Assembly (NCBI GenBank): GCA_002315595.1
Contig: DCHG01000001.1
Location: 1 to 43,880 of the forward strand
DNA: 43,880 nt
Reading direction: 5' to 3'
Origin: Clostridiales bacterium UBA1758
Lineage (GTDB): Bacteria > Bacillota > Clostridia > Oscillospirales > UBA1758
The notes under the pieces were generated by a model. It had not been told where the DNA came from. It searched no databases and worked only from the letters and a program-made list of their open reading frames with translations. Made by a program: the position numbers and the translations under genes. Shown here one piece after another: positions 8,109 through 15,833 of this stretch. Each line of letters begins with the position of its first letter. The stretch's first letter is position 1.

Positions 8109-8302
8109 TGGCAAGGTGCATCATCTGCGGTCGTGAACTGACCTCGGACGAAATCGGACTACATAAAAAACTTGTCAACCGTGGTGCGACGGAACATGAG
8201 TGTATCACTTGTTTGGCGGCTCATTTCCGATGTACCGAACAACGACTCCGCGAAAAGATCGAGGAGTTTCGTGAGCAGGGTTGCACGCTTTTTAACCAAT
8301 GA
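8108..8302 (+). CDS. Small CxxC zinc-ribbon-like protein
   Basis: A 64-residue protein with two CxxC pairs (CIICG at residues 4-8 and CITCL at about 33-37) separated by a charged segment containing LHKKLVNRGAT, then a helix (QRLREKIEEFREQG). This layout would bind one zinc. Similar orphan proteins with an LxKKLxxR core occur in Clostridia with no known role. Its ATG overlaps the alpha-galactosidase stop (TGATG), so it is translationally coupled to that gene, and a terminator follows 6 nt after its stop. Function unknown. Confidence 0.75.
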   Translation: MARCIICGRELTSDEIGLHKKLVNRGATEHECITCLAAHFRCTEQRLREKIEEFREQGCTLFNQ

Positions 8303-8307
8303 ACATT

Positions 8308-8347
8308 ACCCCGAAGGAGCGTTATGCGTTCCTTCGGGGTGTTTTTA
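8308..8347 (+). terminator. Terminator after GH27/zinc-ribbon pair
   Basis: An 11-bp outer stem ACCCCGAAGGA / TCCTTCGGGGT plus a few inner pairs is followed by GTTTTTATT. Confidence 0.88.
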
Positions 8348-8376
8348 TTGCAATACTTGTGGGAGTATGCTATACT
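8348..8376 (+). promoter_or_regulatory. Promoter of the second GH27 gene
   Basis: TTGCAA (8348-8353), a 17-bp spacer and TATACT (8371-8376). It begins inside the T-tract end of the preceding terminator and lies 38 bp before ATG 8414. Confidence 0.65.
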
Positions 8377-8413
8377 TTTTTCAATTCCAAATGTATTTTT
8401 TGAGGTGACTGCG

Positions 8414-9823
8414 ATGATGATTGCAAAACGACAAGTATTTGAGGGAAAGCCGGTCATCAATACGCCGGAAATTTTCGGTGCTTCGATTGGAAAAGAGTTT
8501 ATTTATCGCATTCCTGTGATCGGTAAACGGCCGATCGCCGTTTCCGTTGAAACGACCGAAAGCGGTTTCAGCATAAATAATGGAATAATTCGCGGTGCTT
8601 TTATGGAAAAGAAGGAATTTTTCGTCAAAATTATTGCGGAAAATGATTGCGGGACTGCCGAAAAGATGATGACGGTGCGCATTGAAGAGGACGGTGCGCA
8701 GAAAACGCCGCTTCTCGGATTTACCACATGGAATGCCTTCGGCGAGCGTGTGACGCAGGAGGATGTTATTTCGTCCGCAAAGGCGTTGATCGAATCGGGG
8801 CTTGCCGACTACGGCTATCATTACATCAATCTTGATTCCGGGTGGCAGGAAAAATACGGCGGAAAATATGATGCAATCATGCCGAATGCCAAGTTCCCGC
8901 AAATGCAGAAAATTTGCGATACGGCACATTCACTCGGCTTGCGTTGCGGGATATATTCCACACCGATGCTTACGGCTTGGGGGTGTCCTGCGGAGTTTGA
9001 GAGCATTCCGGGGTGTACGGTCGGGAATGCCGATCCGAATTTTCCCGATACAAGCAACGGCGGAATCGGTGTTGTTCATAAAGAGGCAAATAATGTTTGT
9101 CAGTGGACGGATTGGGGCTTTGACTATTTGAAGTACGACTGGTCGCCTGCGGAGGCAGTCAATGCCGACTTGATGAAGCGGGAATTGTTGAAATCCAAAC
9201 GCGAGTTTGCCTTCTGTATTACGGTTGCGGCGCGAATTGAGGATGCGGAGTATTGGAAGAAAAATGTCAATTCCTACCGCGACAATACGGACACACACGC
9301 CGATTGGGCAAATGTTGTCGAACGAGTCGCTACCCTTGAAAAATGGAAGGACAATGCGACATTCGGTCATTATTACGATCTGGATATGCTCTGCATGAAT
9401 GGCTATGACGCGGGTAATCTGTCTAAATCAATGACGCTTGATGAGGAACTGTTCTGCTATACTATGACGGCGTTTTTCAATTCGCCGATCCAAATCAGCA
9501 CACCGATTGAAGCACTCGATGATGTACGTCTTGATATGCTTTGCAATGAAGAAATCATCGCGATCAATCAGGATGTTTTGGCGGATTATCCCGAGATCAT
9601 TGTCAAAAATGATGAGTTGATGATCTATCGACGCAAGTTGAATAACGGAGATGTGGCGTATGCGGTCTTTAATATGACCGAAAAAAACCGTACCGAGAAG
9701 ATTTTACTTGATGCTTCCGCGTCGATCCGCGATGTTTGGATGAAGCGGGACGTGGGATACGCAAACGAAATCATCGCAGAAATTGAACCACACTCGGCGA
9801 AGGTTTATCGTGTTCATCAATAA
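8414..9823 (+). CDS. GH27 alpha-galactosidase with N-terminal He_PIG-type domain
   Basis: Residues 1-95 resemble the He_PIG_assoc/He_PIG module (PVINTPEIFGASIGKEFIYRI, then IPVIGKRP and NNGIIRGAF) that precedes some alpha-galactosidases. Residues about 98-400 are the GH27 barrel: PLLGFTTWNAFG, YINLDSGW, the nucleophile Asp242 in YLKYDWSP, and the acid/base region YDLDMLCMNG (321-330). It differs clearly from the enzyme at 6918 and carries an inserted loop with extra cysteines (about 188-230). It has no signal peptide. I chose ATG 8414 because TGAGGTGA lies 5 nt upstream; the longer ORF to 8324 starts inside the terminator. Length 469 residues. yfcE follows 17 nt downstream. Confidence 0.9.
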   Translation: MMIAKRQVFEGKPVINTPEIFGASIGKEFIYRIPVIGKRPIAVSVETTESGFSINNGIIRGAFMEKKEFFVKIIAENDCGTAEKMMTVRIEEDGAQKTPLLGFTTWNAFGERVTQEDVISSAKALIESGLADYGYHYINLDSGWQEKYGGKYDAIMPNAKFPQMQKICDTAHSLGLRCGIYSTPMLTAWGCPAEFESIPGCTVGNADPNFPDTSNGGIGVVHKEANNVCQWTDWGFDYLKYDWSPAEAVNADLMKRELLKSKREFAFCITVAARIEDAEYWKKNVNSYRDNTDTHADWANVVERVATLEKWKDNATFGHYYDLDMLCMNGYDAGNLSKSMTLDEELFCYTMTAFFNSPIQISTPIEALDDVRLDMLCNEEIIAINQDVLADYPEIIVKNDELMIYRRKLNNGDVAYAVFNMTEKNRTEKILLDASASIRDVWMKRDVGYANEIIAEIEPHSAKVYRVHQ

Positions 9824-9840
9824 TTGAACGGAGAATTACT

Positions 9841-10383
9841 ATGAAATGGATGATTGCTTCCGATATTCACGGAAGCGCATATTACTGTAAAAAAGTCGTT
9901 GAGTCATTCAAGACGGAAAAAGCGGATCGACTGATCCTGCTGGGTGACATTTTGTATCACGGCCCGCGCAATGCACTGCCGCGGGATTATGATCCAAAAA
10001 CCGTTGCGGAACTTCTCAACGGGATGAAGGATCACATTCTTGCCGTCCGCGGAAACTGCGACAGTGAAGTCGATCAAATGGTGCTCGAATTTCCGATGAT
10101 GGCGGACTACGCCATCCTTGATGCGGGGAAAAAGTTGGTTTTTATCACGCATGGGCATCTGTTCGACATTGAGCATCTTCCGCCGATGAGAGAGGGCGAT
10201 ATCCTTCTGCACGGGCATACTCATGTTCAACGTTGCGTTGAAGCATCCGGCGTTGTCTACTTAAATCCCGGCTCGACTTCCATCCCGAAAGAGGATAGTC
10301 AAAACGGCTATATGACTTTTGAAAACGGCGTTTTCCTTTGGAAAAATTTCGACGGACAGACATTTATGGAGTACAAAATCTGA
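9841..10383 (+). CDS. yfcE: YfcE-type calcineurin-like phosphodiesterase
   Basis: A 180-residue metallophosphoesterase of the YfcE/MJ0936 group. The five metal-binding motifs are all visible in order: ASDIHGS (residues 6-12), LLGDILYHGPRN, VRGNCDSEVD, ITHGH and LHGHTH. The length is typical. Family members are Mn-dependent phosphodiesterases acting on model substrates; the natural substrate is not known. It sits 17 nt after the GH27 gene, and rsmJ starts 2 nt after its stop, so the three look like one operon. Confidence 0.9.
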   Translation: MKWMIASDIHGSAYYCKKVVESFKTEKADRLILLGDILYHGPRNALPRDYDPKTVAELLNGMKDHILAVRGNCDSEVDQMVLEFPMMADYAILDAGKKLVFITHGHLFDIEHLPPMREGDILLHGHTHVQRCVEASGVVYLNPGSTSIPKEDSQNGYMTFENGVFLWKNFDGQTFMEYKI

Positions 10384-10385
10384 GT

Positions 10386-11156
10386 ATGAACGAGAAACCG
10401 GACTTTGCGAAAATCCCCGTCTTTGCCCGAAAAAACGCCCGAACGGAGGACGCCGAAAGGATCGCGGACGAGATCGACGGAATGGTGGTATTTGATGCGG
10501 AAGAAGCGGAAACGGTCGAAATTGGGCTCCTTTTCGATGAAACGGGCTTGTCATTGGTCGGCGGCGGTCAGAGAATGCAGGGGGATTTTTCGAAACTGAT
10601 TCGACGGTTGAAAAAAGATAACCTCAACGGAGAGATTGTCGTTAAAGCTGCAAAAATCAAAGGCAACGCAACGGGTTTGACCGTCCTCGACGCGACCGCG
10701 GGAATGGGGGAGGACTCGCTTCTTCTTGCCGCAGCGGGATTTACGGTCGATCTGTACGAATACGATCCGATCATTGCGGTTTTGATTGAGGATACACTGT
10801 GCCGTGCGTCGGTCGTCCCTGAACTGACGGAAATCGTCGGTCGGATGAGGCTTCATAAAGCCGATAGCATTGACGCAATGCGGAATTTGACTGTATCGCC
10901 GGATGTGATCCTTCTTGATCCGATGTTCCCGGAACGGCAAAAATCAGCACTGGTCAAGAAAAAATTCCAACTGATCCACCGACTTGAAAAGCCATGTGCG
11001 GACGAAGACGAATTACTGAATGCGGCAATTTACGCACATCCGCAAAAAATCATCATCAAGCGTCCTGCCAAGGCTCCCTGCCTCGCAGGGAAAAAGCCGA
11101 GTTACACACTCAACGGAAAGTCCATTCGATACGATTGCATTGTTCTTTCAAAGTAA
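10386..11156 (+). CDS. rsmJ: RsmJ-like 16S rRNA guanine-N2 methyltransferase (DUF548)
   Basis: A class I SAM-dependent methyltransferase matching RsmJ (YhiQ), which makes m2G1516 in the E. coli 16S rRNA. Motif I is LDATAGMGEDSLLLAAAG (residues 101-118), the acidic end of beta-2 is YEYDP, and the catalytic region is ILLDPMFPERQKSALVKK (about 175-192), almost identical to the E. coli signature. The end VIIKRP-type strand plus LAGKKPSYTLNGKSIRYD also fits. I take ATG 10386 (256 residues); the frame is open back to 10338 but would overlap yfcE. The family is best known from Gammaproteobacteria, so the substrate site here is inferred. Confidence 0.82.
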   Translation: MNEKPDFAKIPVFARKNARTEDAERIADEIDGMVVFDAEEAETVEIGLLFDETGLSLVGGGQRMQGDFSKLIRRLKKDNLNGEIVVKAAKIKGNATGLTVLDATAGMGEDSLLLAAAGFTVDLYEYDPIIAVLIEDTLCRASVVPELTEIVGRMRLHKADSIDAMRNLTVSPDVILLDPMFPERQKSALVKKKFQLIHRLEKPCADEDELLNAAIYAHPQKIIIKRPAKAPCLAGKKPSYTLNGKSIRYDCIVLSK

Positions 11157-11162
11157 AAAACG

Positions 11163-11200
11163 GAAACCTGTGGGCTAAACCATAGGTTTCTTGCATTTTT
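11163..11200 (+). terminator. Terminator after rsmJ
   Basis: AAACCTGTGG / CCATAGGTTT (10 bp, one G-T) with loop GCTAAA, followed by CTTGCATTTTT. The T-tract carries the -35 element of the next promoter. Confidence 0.7.
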
Positions 11201-11218
11201 ACGAGGGGAAAGTATAAT
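11191..11218 (+). promoter_or_regulatory. Promoter of the HTH-GH51 gene
   Basis: TTGCAT (11191-11196), 16-bp spacer, TATAAT (11213-11218). The start codon lies 23 nt downstream, so the leader is very short. Confidence 0.65.
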
Positions 11219-11241
11219 GAAGGCAGAAAGGGGCGAAAAAT

Positions 11242-13341
11242 ATGAATATGAAGATCATCGGTGAATTTATTACCGCAAGACGAAAAGAACTCGGGATGAC
11301 GCAACAACAACTCGGTGACGCAATGGGGGTATCGGATAAGGCGGTTTCCAAATGGGAACGAGGTCTTTGCTGCCCAGATATTTCGCTACTGACGGAGTTG
11401 ACTTCCGTCCTGAAATGTCAGGTGACGGAACTCATCGCGGGAAAGAAAAACGAACCCGAAAAGTCGAGCAATGTCGCCTTGAATCTTCGCGGAAATTTGA
11501 AATTCGATATGGAACATTGCGCGGATACGGTCAATGCCGTCCTCGATCCGTCGGGCGCGGAAACGATTTCGCCCCTTCTTTTCGGCGACAATTTGGAGCA
11601 TACCCGCGATTGCGTGAATGGCGGAATTTCCGCACAACTCCTGAAAAATCGCAAGTTCACGGGGAAACCGACACGCGTTGGTACGGCGGAGCATTGGTAT
11701 CCGATCGGAAACAAAACCTTCTGTTGCCTTTATGAGACGCAGTTTCCGCCATACACACGCCATGCGGAAAATTATCATATGAACCGCCGTTATGAGTGCA
11801 ATGCACATGCGGTGACGAATTTTGATACTGACGGTTTCGGCGGAATTGCTCAGGCGGGAATACCGATTCGGTCGGGTGAAACATATGACGTTCGAATTGT
11901 TGCGCTTACGGTAATTCCGTTTACGCTTAAAGTCGCTCTTGTATGCGGAAATCAATCCGTCGAAAAGGAAATCAAAATCGAGGGCGAGGATTACAAGACC
12001 TATTGTACCGATCTTATCCCGACGTTTTCGGGCGAAGCGGAATTGCGGCTTATCATCGCAGGCAGAAATTCTGTTTGTTTCGGTGCGGTTTCGCTGATGA
12101 ATCGTGATAATTTCCACGGGATGCGCCGCGATGTCATTGAACAGATGAAAAAGATCGGTATGACCACACTTCGTTGGCCGGGCGGTAATTTTTCGGGCGA
12201 ATACAACTGGATGGACGGCCTATTACCCTGTGATATGCGCGCGCCCTTTGAATCCGCCCTCGGTCTTGAAACACAACCGCACACGAATGGATATGATTAT
12301 CACGAAATCAACACTGACGATTTTATTGCGCTTTGCCGTGAAATCGGTGCAGAGCCGTTTATCACCATCAACCCTGCGTGGAATACGCCGGAGGAGAGTG
12401 CGGCATGGGTGGAGTACTGCAACGGCGATGCATCCACAAAATACGGCAAGATCCGAATAGATCGCGGCTTCCCGGAGCCTTACAATGTCCGCTTCTGGTC
12501 GCTCGGCAATGAGTTCGGCTACGGTCATATGGAGGGTGACAACACACCCGCAGGCTATTGCCGAATTGTCGAAAAGCATGGAAATGCGATGCTTGCGGTG
12601 TCGCCCAATCTCACCTTCTGTGCATCGGGGTATCCGACGATGGAGTGGGTGGAACATTCCGCACGCCCGCTGAAAAAGATTGCAAAACTCGTTTCTATTC
12701 ATTATTACGACAATAAATTCCCAATTTTCTTTGATCCGGCCAAGGAAAAGGATGAATATTACCACTTCATCGGCGATATTTACACAGAAGCGCTTGGAAT
12801 GCTCAAAGACTTTCGCCGAATGTTGGGCGACGATGAGATCCGCATTTCGTTCGACGAATGGAATTCATGGTATGCGTGGTACCGTCCGGGTGCAGTCATC
12901 GACGGAATATTTACCGCGAGTTTCTATCATGTCTTCTTCCACCATGCAAAAGAACTTGGCATGGATATGCTTTGCCATTTTGAGTCCGTCAATGAGGGCG
13001 CGATCCGTGTTATGCCCGATCGTGCTTTTTTGACGCCGATCGGCGAGATCATGAGCATAATGAAGCGTCATGCAGGCGGCAGGGTGTTGTTTATGAATGA
13101 TGATGTCATTGCCACGGTCAAGGATGAACATATCACCGTCACAATGGTCAACAAGAGTTACGACGAGGAAAAGAAGATCGTCATCTCCGGCGTAGATGGG
13201 AAACTCAACGCAACACTGTATTCCTCGGATGAGATCGGCCCGACTTCGGAATTCACAAAAACCGCCCTTTTTGCAATACGCGATGGCGAAAAACTGATCT
13301 ATACTATTCCGCCGCATAGTTTTGTTTTTGCCGAAAATTGA
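11242..13341 (+). CDS. XRE-type HTH domain fused to GH51 alpha-L-arabinofuranosidase-like enzyme
   Basis: One uninterrupted 699-residue frame. Residues 3-66 are a typical clostridial XRE/HTH_3 domain (ARRKELGMTQQQLGDAMGV, SDKAVSKWERG, CPDISLLTELTSVL, VTELIAGKK). After a 20-40 residue linker the rest is a GH51-type protein: ISPLLFGDNLEHTRDCVNGG (109-128), LRWPGGNFSGEYNW (310-323), acid/base Glu424 in WSLGNEFG, nucleophile Glu539 in ISFDEWNSWY, and a C-terminal beta domain. GH51 enzymes remove alpha-L-arabinofuranosyl groups; some have endoglucanase activity. There is no signal peptide. AAAGGGG lies 8 nt before ATG 11242. Its own promoter and the rsmJ terminator isolate it as a single-gene unit. 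A cytosolic enzyme able to bind DNA is unusual; see findings. Confidence 0.9.
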   Translation: MNMKIIGEFITARRKELGMTQQQLGDAMGVSDKAVSKWERGLCCPDISLLTELTSVLKCQVTELIAGKKNEPEKSSNVALNLRGNLKFDMEHCADTVNAVLDPSGAETISPLLFGDNLEHTRDCVNGGISAQLLKNRKFTGKPTRVGTAEHWYPIGNKTFCCLYETQFPPYTRHAENYHMNRRYECNAHAVTNFDTDGFGGIAQAGIPIRSGETYDVRIVALTVIPFTLKVALVCGNQSVEKEIKIEGEDYKTYCTDLIPTFSGEAELRLIIAGRNSVCFGAVSLMNRDNFHGMRRDVIEQMKKIGMTTLRWPGGNFSGEYNWMDGLLPCDMRAPFESALGLETQPHTNGYDYHEINTDDFIALCREIGAEPFITINPAWNTPEESAAWVEYCNGDASTKYGKIRIDRGFPEPYNVRFWSLGNEFGYGHMEGDNTPAGYCRIVEKHGNAMLAVSPNLTFCASGYPTMEWVEHSARPLKKIAKLVSIHYYDNKFPIFFDPAKEKDEYYHFIGDIYTEALGMLKDFRRMLGDDEIRISFDEWNSWYAWYRPGAVIDGIFTASFYHVFFHHAKELGMDMLCHFESVNEGAIRVMPDRAFLTPIGEIMSIMKRHAGGRVLFMNDDVIATVKDEHITVTMVNKSYDEEKKIVISGVDGKLNATLYSSDEIGPTSEFTKTALFAIRDGEKLIYTIPPHSFVFAEN

Positions 13342-13346
13342 TCGCG

Positions 13347-13371
13347 TTCGGTTGAAATTCTCACAACCGAA
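13347..13371 (+). promoter_or_regulatory. Inverted repeat across amidohydrolase promoter, candidate operator
   Basis: A perfect 8-bp inverted repeat, TTCGGTTG-N9-CAACCGAA, spans the -35 box and most of the spacer of the promoter at 13352. It is not followed by a T-tract, so it does not look like a terminator for the HTH-GH51 gene ending 5 bp upstream. A repressor site is the natural reading, but this is inference. Confidence 0.45.
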
Positions 13372-13380
13372 TGGTATAAT
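13352..13380 (+). promoter_or_regulatory. Promoter of the amidohydrolase gene
   Basis: TTGAAA (13352-13357), 17-bp spacer, TATAAT (13375-13380). GGAGG at 13404-13408 and ATG 13416 follow. Confidence 0.75.
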
Positions 13381-13415
13381 AAAAATCAAATTGAACGTGT
13401 TTTGGAGGATTGGAT

Positions 13416-14216
13416 ATGAATCATCGTTTTGATATTCCGTTTGAAGTCATTGACTTTCACACGCATCCTTTTGCCCAACCGCTTGACAATATCTGCGGAC
13501 ATAAGGATTTTGTTCGGATGGACGCCGACTATACGCTTCGCATGATGAACGACCTCGGTATTTCAAAGGTCGTCGGCAGTGTTATTCATACACCACGCAA
13601 AGGAATGAATCTTTGGGATGAGATCCGTGCGCAGAATGATGAGGCGTTGAAACTGCGCGACTATTACGGCGACCGTTATATTCCGGGTTTTCATGTTCAT
13701 CCCGCATATGTGCGCGAGTCCTGCGAAGAAATCGAGCGTATGTCAAAGCAAGGCGTAAAAATCATCGGCGAACTTGTCCCATACATCCACGGATGGAAAG
13801 AGGATTATTCCGGCAAGAATTTTGCAGAGATTCTTGATGTTGCCGAACAGTACAAAATGATCGTCAGTTATCATTCCATGGATGAAGACGCGATGGACAA
13901 AATGGTGTCCGCACACAAAAACATCACCTTTGTTGCGGCACATCCGGGCGAGTACAATGAATTTATGCGCCAACTTGACCGCATGAAAATGAGTGAAAAT
14001 TTCTATCTTGACATTTCGGGATACGGCGTTTTCCGCCACGGAATGTTAAAACACGGTGTTGCCGAATTCGGCGCGGAACGTTTCCTGTTCGGCTCGGATT
14101 ATCCGACTTGTGACGCGGGAATGTATATCGGTGCGGTATTGTTCGACCGACTGATTTCCGATGAGGATAAGGAACTGATCTTCGCCGGCAATGCAAAACG
14201 CCTGCTTGAAATCTAA
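13416..14216 (+). CDS. Amidohydrolase-2 family metal-dependent hydrolase
   Basis: A 266-residue TIM-barrel hydrolase of the amidohydrolase_2 (PF04909) type. The metal-binding HxH is in VIDFHTHPF near the N-terminus; later ligands are probably in IPGFHVHP, SYHSMDE and VAAHPGE, and the final Asp in FLFGSDYPTCD. The end (ELIFAGNAKRLLEI) is the usual family C-terminus. The family covers decarboxylases, lactonases and related enzymes, so the substrate is unknown; position after GH51 suggests sugar-acid or glycan breakdown. ATG 13416 is preferred over an in-frame TTG at 13410, because GGAGG lies 7 nt from the former and 1 nt from the latter. Confidence 0.85.
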   Translation: MNHRFDIPFEVIDFHTHPFAQPLDNICGHKDFVRMDADYTLRMMNDLGISKVVGSVIHTPRKGMNLWDEIRAQNDEALKLRDYYGDRYIPGFHVHPAYVRESCEEIERMSKQGVKIIGELVPYIHGWKEDYSGKNFAEILDVAEQYKMIVSYHSMDEDAMDKMVSAHKNITFVAAHPGEYNEFMRQLDRMKMSENFYLDISGYGVFRHGMLKHGVAEFGAERFLFGSDYPTCDAGMYIGAVLFDRLISDEDKELIFAGNAKRLLEI

Positions 14217-14231
14217 TAATTCGCCGAAAAG

Positions 14232-14264
14232 AGGGCACCGTAGGACGCTACGATGTCCTTTTGC
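14232..14264 (+). terminator. Terminator after amidohydrolase
   Basis: AGGGCACCGTAG / CTACGATGTCCT form a 12-bp stem with one C-A mismatch and one G-T pair around a GACG loop, followed by TTTTGC. Confidence 0.6.
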
Positions 14265-14392
14265 ATTTGCAGGGGGCATGTTACGCAAAATTTGCATGAA
14301 AAAAAGCAAAACTTTGTGCAGGTATCAAGTGTACAGCGCACGAGGGTTGTGGTATCATAATAGCAATATTCTATGGATGGCAGGAGAATGAG

Positions 14393-15733
14393 ATGAAACA
14401 GGATCTGACGCAGGGCAATATCCTGAAAAAACTGATCGTATATTTTCTTCCGATCGTTGCGGGCACGATTTTTCAGCAACTTTATAATGCCGTTGACGCA
14501 ATCATCGTCGGCAAATACGTCGGCACGATTGCACTTGCCGCTGTCGGTGGGAGTGCCGCGAATATCATCAATGTTCTCATCGGATTTTTTGTTGCTCTGT
14601 CCGGCGGAGCAACAGTCATCGTTGCCCAACTTTTTGGCGCAAAAGAAGACCAAAATCTGCATATTGCGACAGGAACGGGTATTGCTTTCTGCCTGTTTGT
14701 GGGCGTTATTCTGACTGTTTTCGGATACGCACTTGCCCCGCAAATGCTTCGCTGGCTTTCGACGCCCGCCGATACCATTGCGGACGCAACGACATATTTG
14801 CGTATCTTTTTTCTCGGTGTTGTTGCACAATTGCTGTATAATATGGAATCCGGCATTTTGCGTGCCGTGGGCGATTCACGCAGTCCGTTCATTTATCTGT
14901 TGATATGTTGCGGAGTTAATATCGTTCTCGATCTTGTATTCGTGGTGCTTTTTGATATGAGCGTTGCGGGCGTTGCAATTGCAACTGTCATTTCGCAGGT
15001 GCTGAGTGCGATGATGGCGACAATCAAACTACTCCGTAGCAAAGAATCTTATCGAATTGATCTGAAAGCGATCAAATTATCCCCCGAAATGCTCGGGAAA
15101 ATGATGAAAATCGGCGTTCCGTCCGGTTTGCAGGCGTCGATGTATTCGGTTTCCAATATCATCTTGCAGGTCGCCGTCAATAAACTCGGCACGGTCGTGG
15201 TTGCGGCGTGGTCGCTTGCCGGAAAGATCGACGGCTTCTTTTGGGCGACGAGCAATGCCGCAGGCACCGCAATTATGAATTTTTCCGCACAAAACTACGG
15301 TGCGGGTGATTTGAAACGCGTCAAAGACGGAATTAAGCAGAGTTTGAAACTTTTTCTTGCCATCAATTTCGGACTCAGTATCATTCTTTTGACAGCCGGA
15401 ATGAAGGCGTTGCCACTTTTTACCGACGATATGGAAGTGGTAGCCGCAACACAAAAGGTCATGCTCTATATCGTGCCGTTCTACTTTACATGGACATTTG
15501 TCGAAATCATTTCCAACGCCTTGCGCGGAGTGGGCGACGCGGTCATGCCGACGGTCATCTGCGGCATCGGGATTTGTCTGCTTCGCGTGATATGGATCGC
15601 CACTGTTTATCGTGCGACGCCGAATTTATTGGTCGTCTGCCTGAGTTATCCGATCTCATGGACACTCACCGACATCGCGTTTATCATCTATTATCGACAC
15701 GGAAGTTGGCATAATCAGTTATCTACACATTGA
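14393..15733 (+). CDS. MATE-family efflux transporter
   Basis: A 446-residue integral membrane protein with the MATE start (LTQGNILKKLIVYFLPIVAGTIFQQLYNAVDAIIVGKYVG) and 12 predicted helices in two pseudo-repeats, for example GVVAQLLYNMESGILRAVGD closing the first half and FVEIISNALRGVGDAVMP in the second. MATE proteins export drugs or metabolites in exchange for Na+ or H+. AGGAG lies 6 nt upstream of ATG. The 176-bp upstream gap holds a terminator and several TTTGC/GCAAA half-sites. A terminator follows, so it is monocistronic. Substrate not predictable. Confidence 0.92.
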   Translation: MKQDLTQGNILKKLIVYFLPIVAGTIFQQLYNAVDAIIVGKYVGTIALAAVGGSAANIINVLIGFFVALSGGATVIVAQLFGAKEDQNLHIATGTGIAFCLFVGVILTVFGYALAPQMLRWLSTPADTIADATTYLRIFFLGVVAQLLYNMESGILRAVGDSRSPFIYLLICCGVNIVLDLVFVVLFDMSVAGVAIATVISQVLSAMMATIKLLRSKESYRIDLKAIKLSPEMLGKMMKIGVPSGLQASMYSVSNIILQVAVNKLGTVVVAAWSLAGKIDGFFWATSNAAGTAIMNFSAQNYGAGDLKRVKDGIKQSLKLFLAINFGLSIILLTAGMKALPLFTDDMEVVAATQKVMLYIVPFYFTWTFVEIISNALRGVGDAVMPTVICGIGICLLRVIWIATVYRATPNLLVVCLSYPISWTLTDIAFIIYYRHGSWHNQLSTH

Positions 15734-15739
15734 TCGGTC

Positions 15740-15776
15740 ACACCGAAGGGAGATTTTCGCCCTTCGGTGTTTTTAT
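15740..15776 (+). terminator. Terminator after MATE gene
   Basis: A perfect 11-bp stem ACACCGAAGGG / CCCTTCGGTGT with a 9-nt loop, followed by TTTTATTT. Confidence 0.88.
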
Positions 15777-15781
15777 TTGCC

Positions 15782-15810
15782 TTGAAAATCGGCGTTGTGC
15801 ATGGTACAAT
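15782..15810 (+). promoter_or_regulatory. Promoter of the 15834-22848 gene cluster
   Basis: TTGAAA (15782-15787), 17-bp spacer, TACAAT (15805-15810). It stands 24 bp before the first gene of a five-gene, tightly spaced run. Confidence 0.7.
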
Positions 15811-15833
15811 ATTGGGGGAACGGGGGTGGATAG

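Noticed and set aside
8324..8413. Longer N-terminus for the second GH27 enzyme (a hydrophobic, signal-like stretch)
   Set aside because: The hydrophobic residues come from translating the terminator and promoter; TGAGGTGA places the start at 8414.
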